NCBI GenBank assembly: GCA_001512505.1
Contig: LFSC01000005.1
Span: 36,078 to 100,077, forward strand
Reading direction: 5' to 3'
Source of the DNA: Clostridiaceae bacterium DTU079
Lineage (GTDB): Bacteria; Bacillota; Clostridia; Acetivibrionales; Acetivibrionaceae
DNA length: 64,000 nt
Part shown: positions 62,514-64,000 of the stretch, one piece after another
How the letters are laid out: every line of letters begins with the position of its first letter
Numbering within the stretch: position 1 is the stretch's first letter
Position numbers and translations under genes: made by a program
Notes under the pieces: generated by a model
The model's input: only the letters and a program-made list of their open reading frames with translations
Told to the model about the DNA's origin: nothing
Databases searched by the model: none

Positions 62514-63869
62514 ATGTATATCAAGGAGTTTATACCAATCCGTAGGGTAGTTTTGCTTTTGTTAATGCTTTCAATATTTGCTTCCTTTACTGCCTGCAGT
62601 AGTGCAGGGGGAGAAGAACCGGAACCGACCTCAGGCCAAGTTAAGAAGTCTGATAAAGTTAATAATGCAACAACAGTAAGGTTTATGATTCACGGATATA
62701 GTGACATATTTAGCAGTTTAGCAAACGAATTTTCAAGTCAAAACCCTGATATCAAGATTGAATTGATTATGGTTGAGAATTCAATGTATGACCAGTTAAA
62801 GGCACAAAAGTTGTCGGCACGTGATGTTGAAGTTGTGATAAATTTTCAAACAAATCCTATGCAGAATGATTGGGCTAAAGGAGCTATTAAACCTCAATTT
62901 CAACAAGAAATAGAATTGGGTTATTACACTGACTTAACCGACATGCCTTATCTGAAAATATGGAAACAATCAGCTTTGGAGGATTCCTCTATGTATCAGG
63001 GACGGGTTTACGCCGTTCCCTTTGCCTTATCTGCATTAAACGTTGTCTTTTATAACAAAAAGATATTCAGAGATAACGGCCTGGAGGTACCGGAAACGTG
63101 GAGTGAATTTATTAATATATGCAAAACCTTGAGAGAAAGAAATATTAAACCTCTAATTGTCGGAGGAAAAGACAGTTGGCCTATGCTAATGATTTCCAAT
63201 GCTTTTGTAGCAGCAAACGAAACAGATTTGCCATCTTTTGCTAAACAACTCTGGACTGGAGAGAGAAAATATAACGATGAAAAATCTCTTAAAATCTGGA
63301 AGATGGCTTATGATTTTTCAACTTATTTGCCCTTTGACTTCGATAGAATAGAGTATGCCAGCATACCGGAAAGATTCGCAAATGGCGAAGCAGCGATGCT
63401 GGTAGATGGCTCCTGGCAAGCGTTTTCCATTATGGATAAGAATCCGTCGATGGAACTCGGCTGCTTTACTTTGCCCGGATATGAAAAGGGCACTGAGCCG
63501 ATACAGTTATCGTGTAAATACGATATGATGCTGAGCGTTAACGATAAATCCCCCAACCGGGAAGCTGCCTTAAAATGGCTGGAGTTTCTGTGTGCGCCTG
63601 AAAACTACAAAAAATTTGCTGAAGAAGCTAAGGTTATTCCAGTAGCCGATATTGAAGTAGACAACGAATTTATCAAATCTCTGGCCCCTTACATGAAAAA
63701 TCCCTCCAGCGCATGGGAACATGTTATGCCTGTTCACTCGAACGTGAAACTGGCATTGTTTTCTTCCTATGTACAGTATGCAACCCTGTTGGGACAATAC
63801 CGTACCCCGGAATATCTTGCCGACTCCGTACAGGATGAATGGGACAGAATACTTAACAGCATTAATTAA
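62514..63869 (+). CDS. ABC-type sugar-binding lipoprotein (family 1 solute-binding protein)
   Basis: A 451-residue extracellular solute-binding lipoprotein. The signal peptide ends in the lipobox SFTAC. The mature part has the family-1 pattern VRFMIHGYSDIFSSLANEFSSQNPDIKIELI near the start, VYAVPFALSALNVVFYNKKIFRDNGLEVPETWSEFINICKTL, and RFANGEAAMLVDGSWQAFSI. The start is ATG 62514, with AGGAGG 6 bases upstream; the track start has none. No permease or ATPase gene follows before the window ends. Control by a sigma-D promoter and divergence from a chemoreceptor suggest a role in chemotaxis toward sugars, perhaps in addition to uptake. Confidence 0.92.
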   Translation: MYIKEFIPIRRVVLLLLMLSIFASFTACSSAGGEEPEPTSGQVKKSDKVNNATTVRFMIHGYSDIFSSLANEFSSQNPDIKIELIMVENSMYDQLKAQKLSARDVEVVINFQTNPMQNDWAKGAIKPQFQQEIELGYYTDLTDMPYLKIWKQSALEDSSMYQGRVYAVPFALSALNVVFYNKKIFRDNGLEVPETWSEFINICKTLRERNIKPLIVGGKDSWPMLMISNAFVAANETDLPSFAKQLWTGERKYNDEKSLKIWKMAYDFSTYLPFDFDRIEYASIPERFANGEAAMLVDGSWQAFSIMDKNPSMELGCFTLPGYEKGTEPIQLSCKYDMMLSVNDKSPNREAALKWLEFLCAPENYKKFAEEAKVIPVADIEVDNEFIKSLAPYMKNPSSAWEHVMPVHSNVKLALFSSYVQYATLLGQYRTPEYLADSVQDEWDRILNSIN

Positions 63870-63878
63870 AATAGAATT

Positions 63879-63966
63879 AAAACAGGGGACGGTTCTCTGT
63901 TCTACATAAAACAGGGGACGGTTCTCTGTTCTACATGAATGTAGAACAGAGAACCGTCCCCTGTTT
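63879..63966. repeat. REP-like repeat cluster, two direct copies and one inverted
   Basis: AACAGGGGACGGTTCTCTGT followed by TCTACAT occurs at 63879-63907 and 63908-63936, then inverted at 63939-63966. The last two form a perfect 28-base hairpin separated by 2 bases. GGGACGGTTCTxTGT repeats are known to be abundant in clostridial genomes. They follow the solute-binding gene directly. Confidence 0.85.
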
Positions 63967-64000
63967 ATGTTTATTATTATTACTCCAGTTCTACCGCTCC

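Overview
The window reads as chromosomal DNA of a low-GC, spore-forming, anaerobic member of the Clostridia. The evidence is a gerA-type germinant receptor operon, a SpoVK/CbbX-like AAA ATPase, the [FeFe]-hydrogenase maturase HydG, PerR with rubrerythrin and a flavodiiron protein, AT-rich intergenic DNA and strong purine-rich ribosome binding sites. A secreted GH3 beta-glucosidase and a sugar-binding lipoprotein fit a plant-polysaccharide degrader of the Acetivibrio/Ruminiclostridium kind, but that placement is inference. I saw no tRNA, rRNA, CRISPR array, transposase or phage module.

Layout. 0-2.3 kb: divergent two-component pair (response regulator cut by the window edge; NarL-type kinase broken by a frameshift). 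2.3-10 kb: ftsK/spoIIIE, topB, a small membrane protein, an unknown protein and dgt. 10-14.5 kb: GH3 lipoprotein, unknown lipoprotein and a frameshifted MscS-type channel. 14.5-16.2 kb: serA behind a long leader with inverted repeats. 16.2-19.1 kb: DUF2752 and zinc-ribbon/DUF4190 membrane proteins, citrate synthase. 19.2-22.9 kb: gerAA-gerAC-gerAB. 23-24.2 kb: a GreA-C-terminal-like protein with a hairpin leader, and a 48-residue protein. 24.2-26.9 kb: hydG with a structured, terminator-bearing leader; superoxide dismutase. 27-31.1 kb: LysM cell-wall proteins and a glycosyltransferase. 31.3-33.1 kb: PiT phosphate transporter with its DUF47 partner. 33.3-37.2 kb: PerR, rubrerythrin, duplicated lipoproteins and a flavodiiron protein. 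37.4-41.2 kb: ABC exporter, and NadR/PnuC for nicotinamide riboside salvage. 41.4-44.6 kb: MoxR ATPase plus a VWA/metallopeptidase protein behind an attenuator-like leader. 44.7-48.9 kb: DJ-1 protein and a putative nucleotidyltransferase/coiled-coil/AAA ATPase operon. 49.2-52.3 kb: Old Yellow Enzyme-type reductase, MsrA and a small protein. 52.3-57.2 kb: a giant exonuclease-RecQ-UvrD fusion. 57.5-59.7 kb: Dus-family protein and SfsA. 59.9-64 kb: a chemoreceptor divergent from a sugar-binding lipoprotein that has an excellent sigma-D (flagellar) promoter, then REP-like repeats.

Two themes stand out. First, several transcription units begin with long structured leaders (serA, the GreA-like gene, hydG, moxR-VWA); those of hydG and moxR carry internal intrinsic terminators. 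Second, five genes are broken by single-base differences in A/T homopolymers, mostly A7 where A8 would restore the frame. That pattern suggests homopolymer under-calling in the assembly more than five independent pseudogenes, although slippage or phase variation cannot be excluded from sequence alone.

The best candidates for an undescribed system are the MoxR/VWA-double-metallopeptidase operon with its uORF and tandem terminators, the hydG leader RNA, the nucleotidyltransferase/coiled-coil/AAA operon, and the chemoreceptor/sugar-binding lipoprotein pair.
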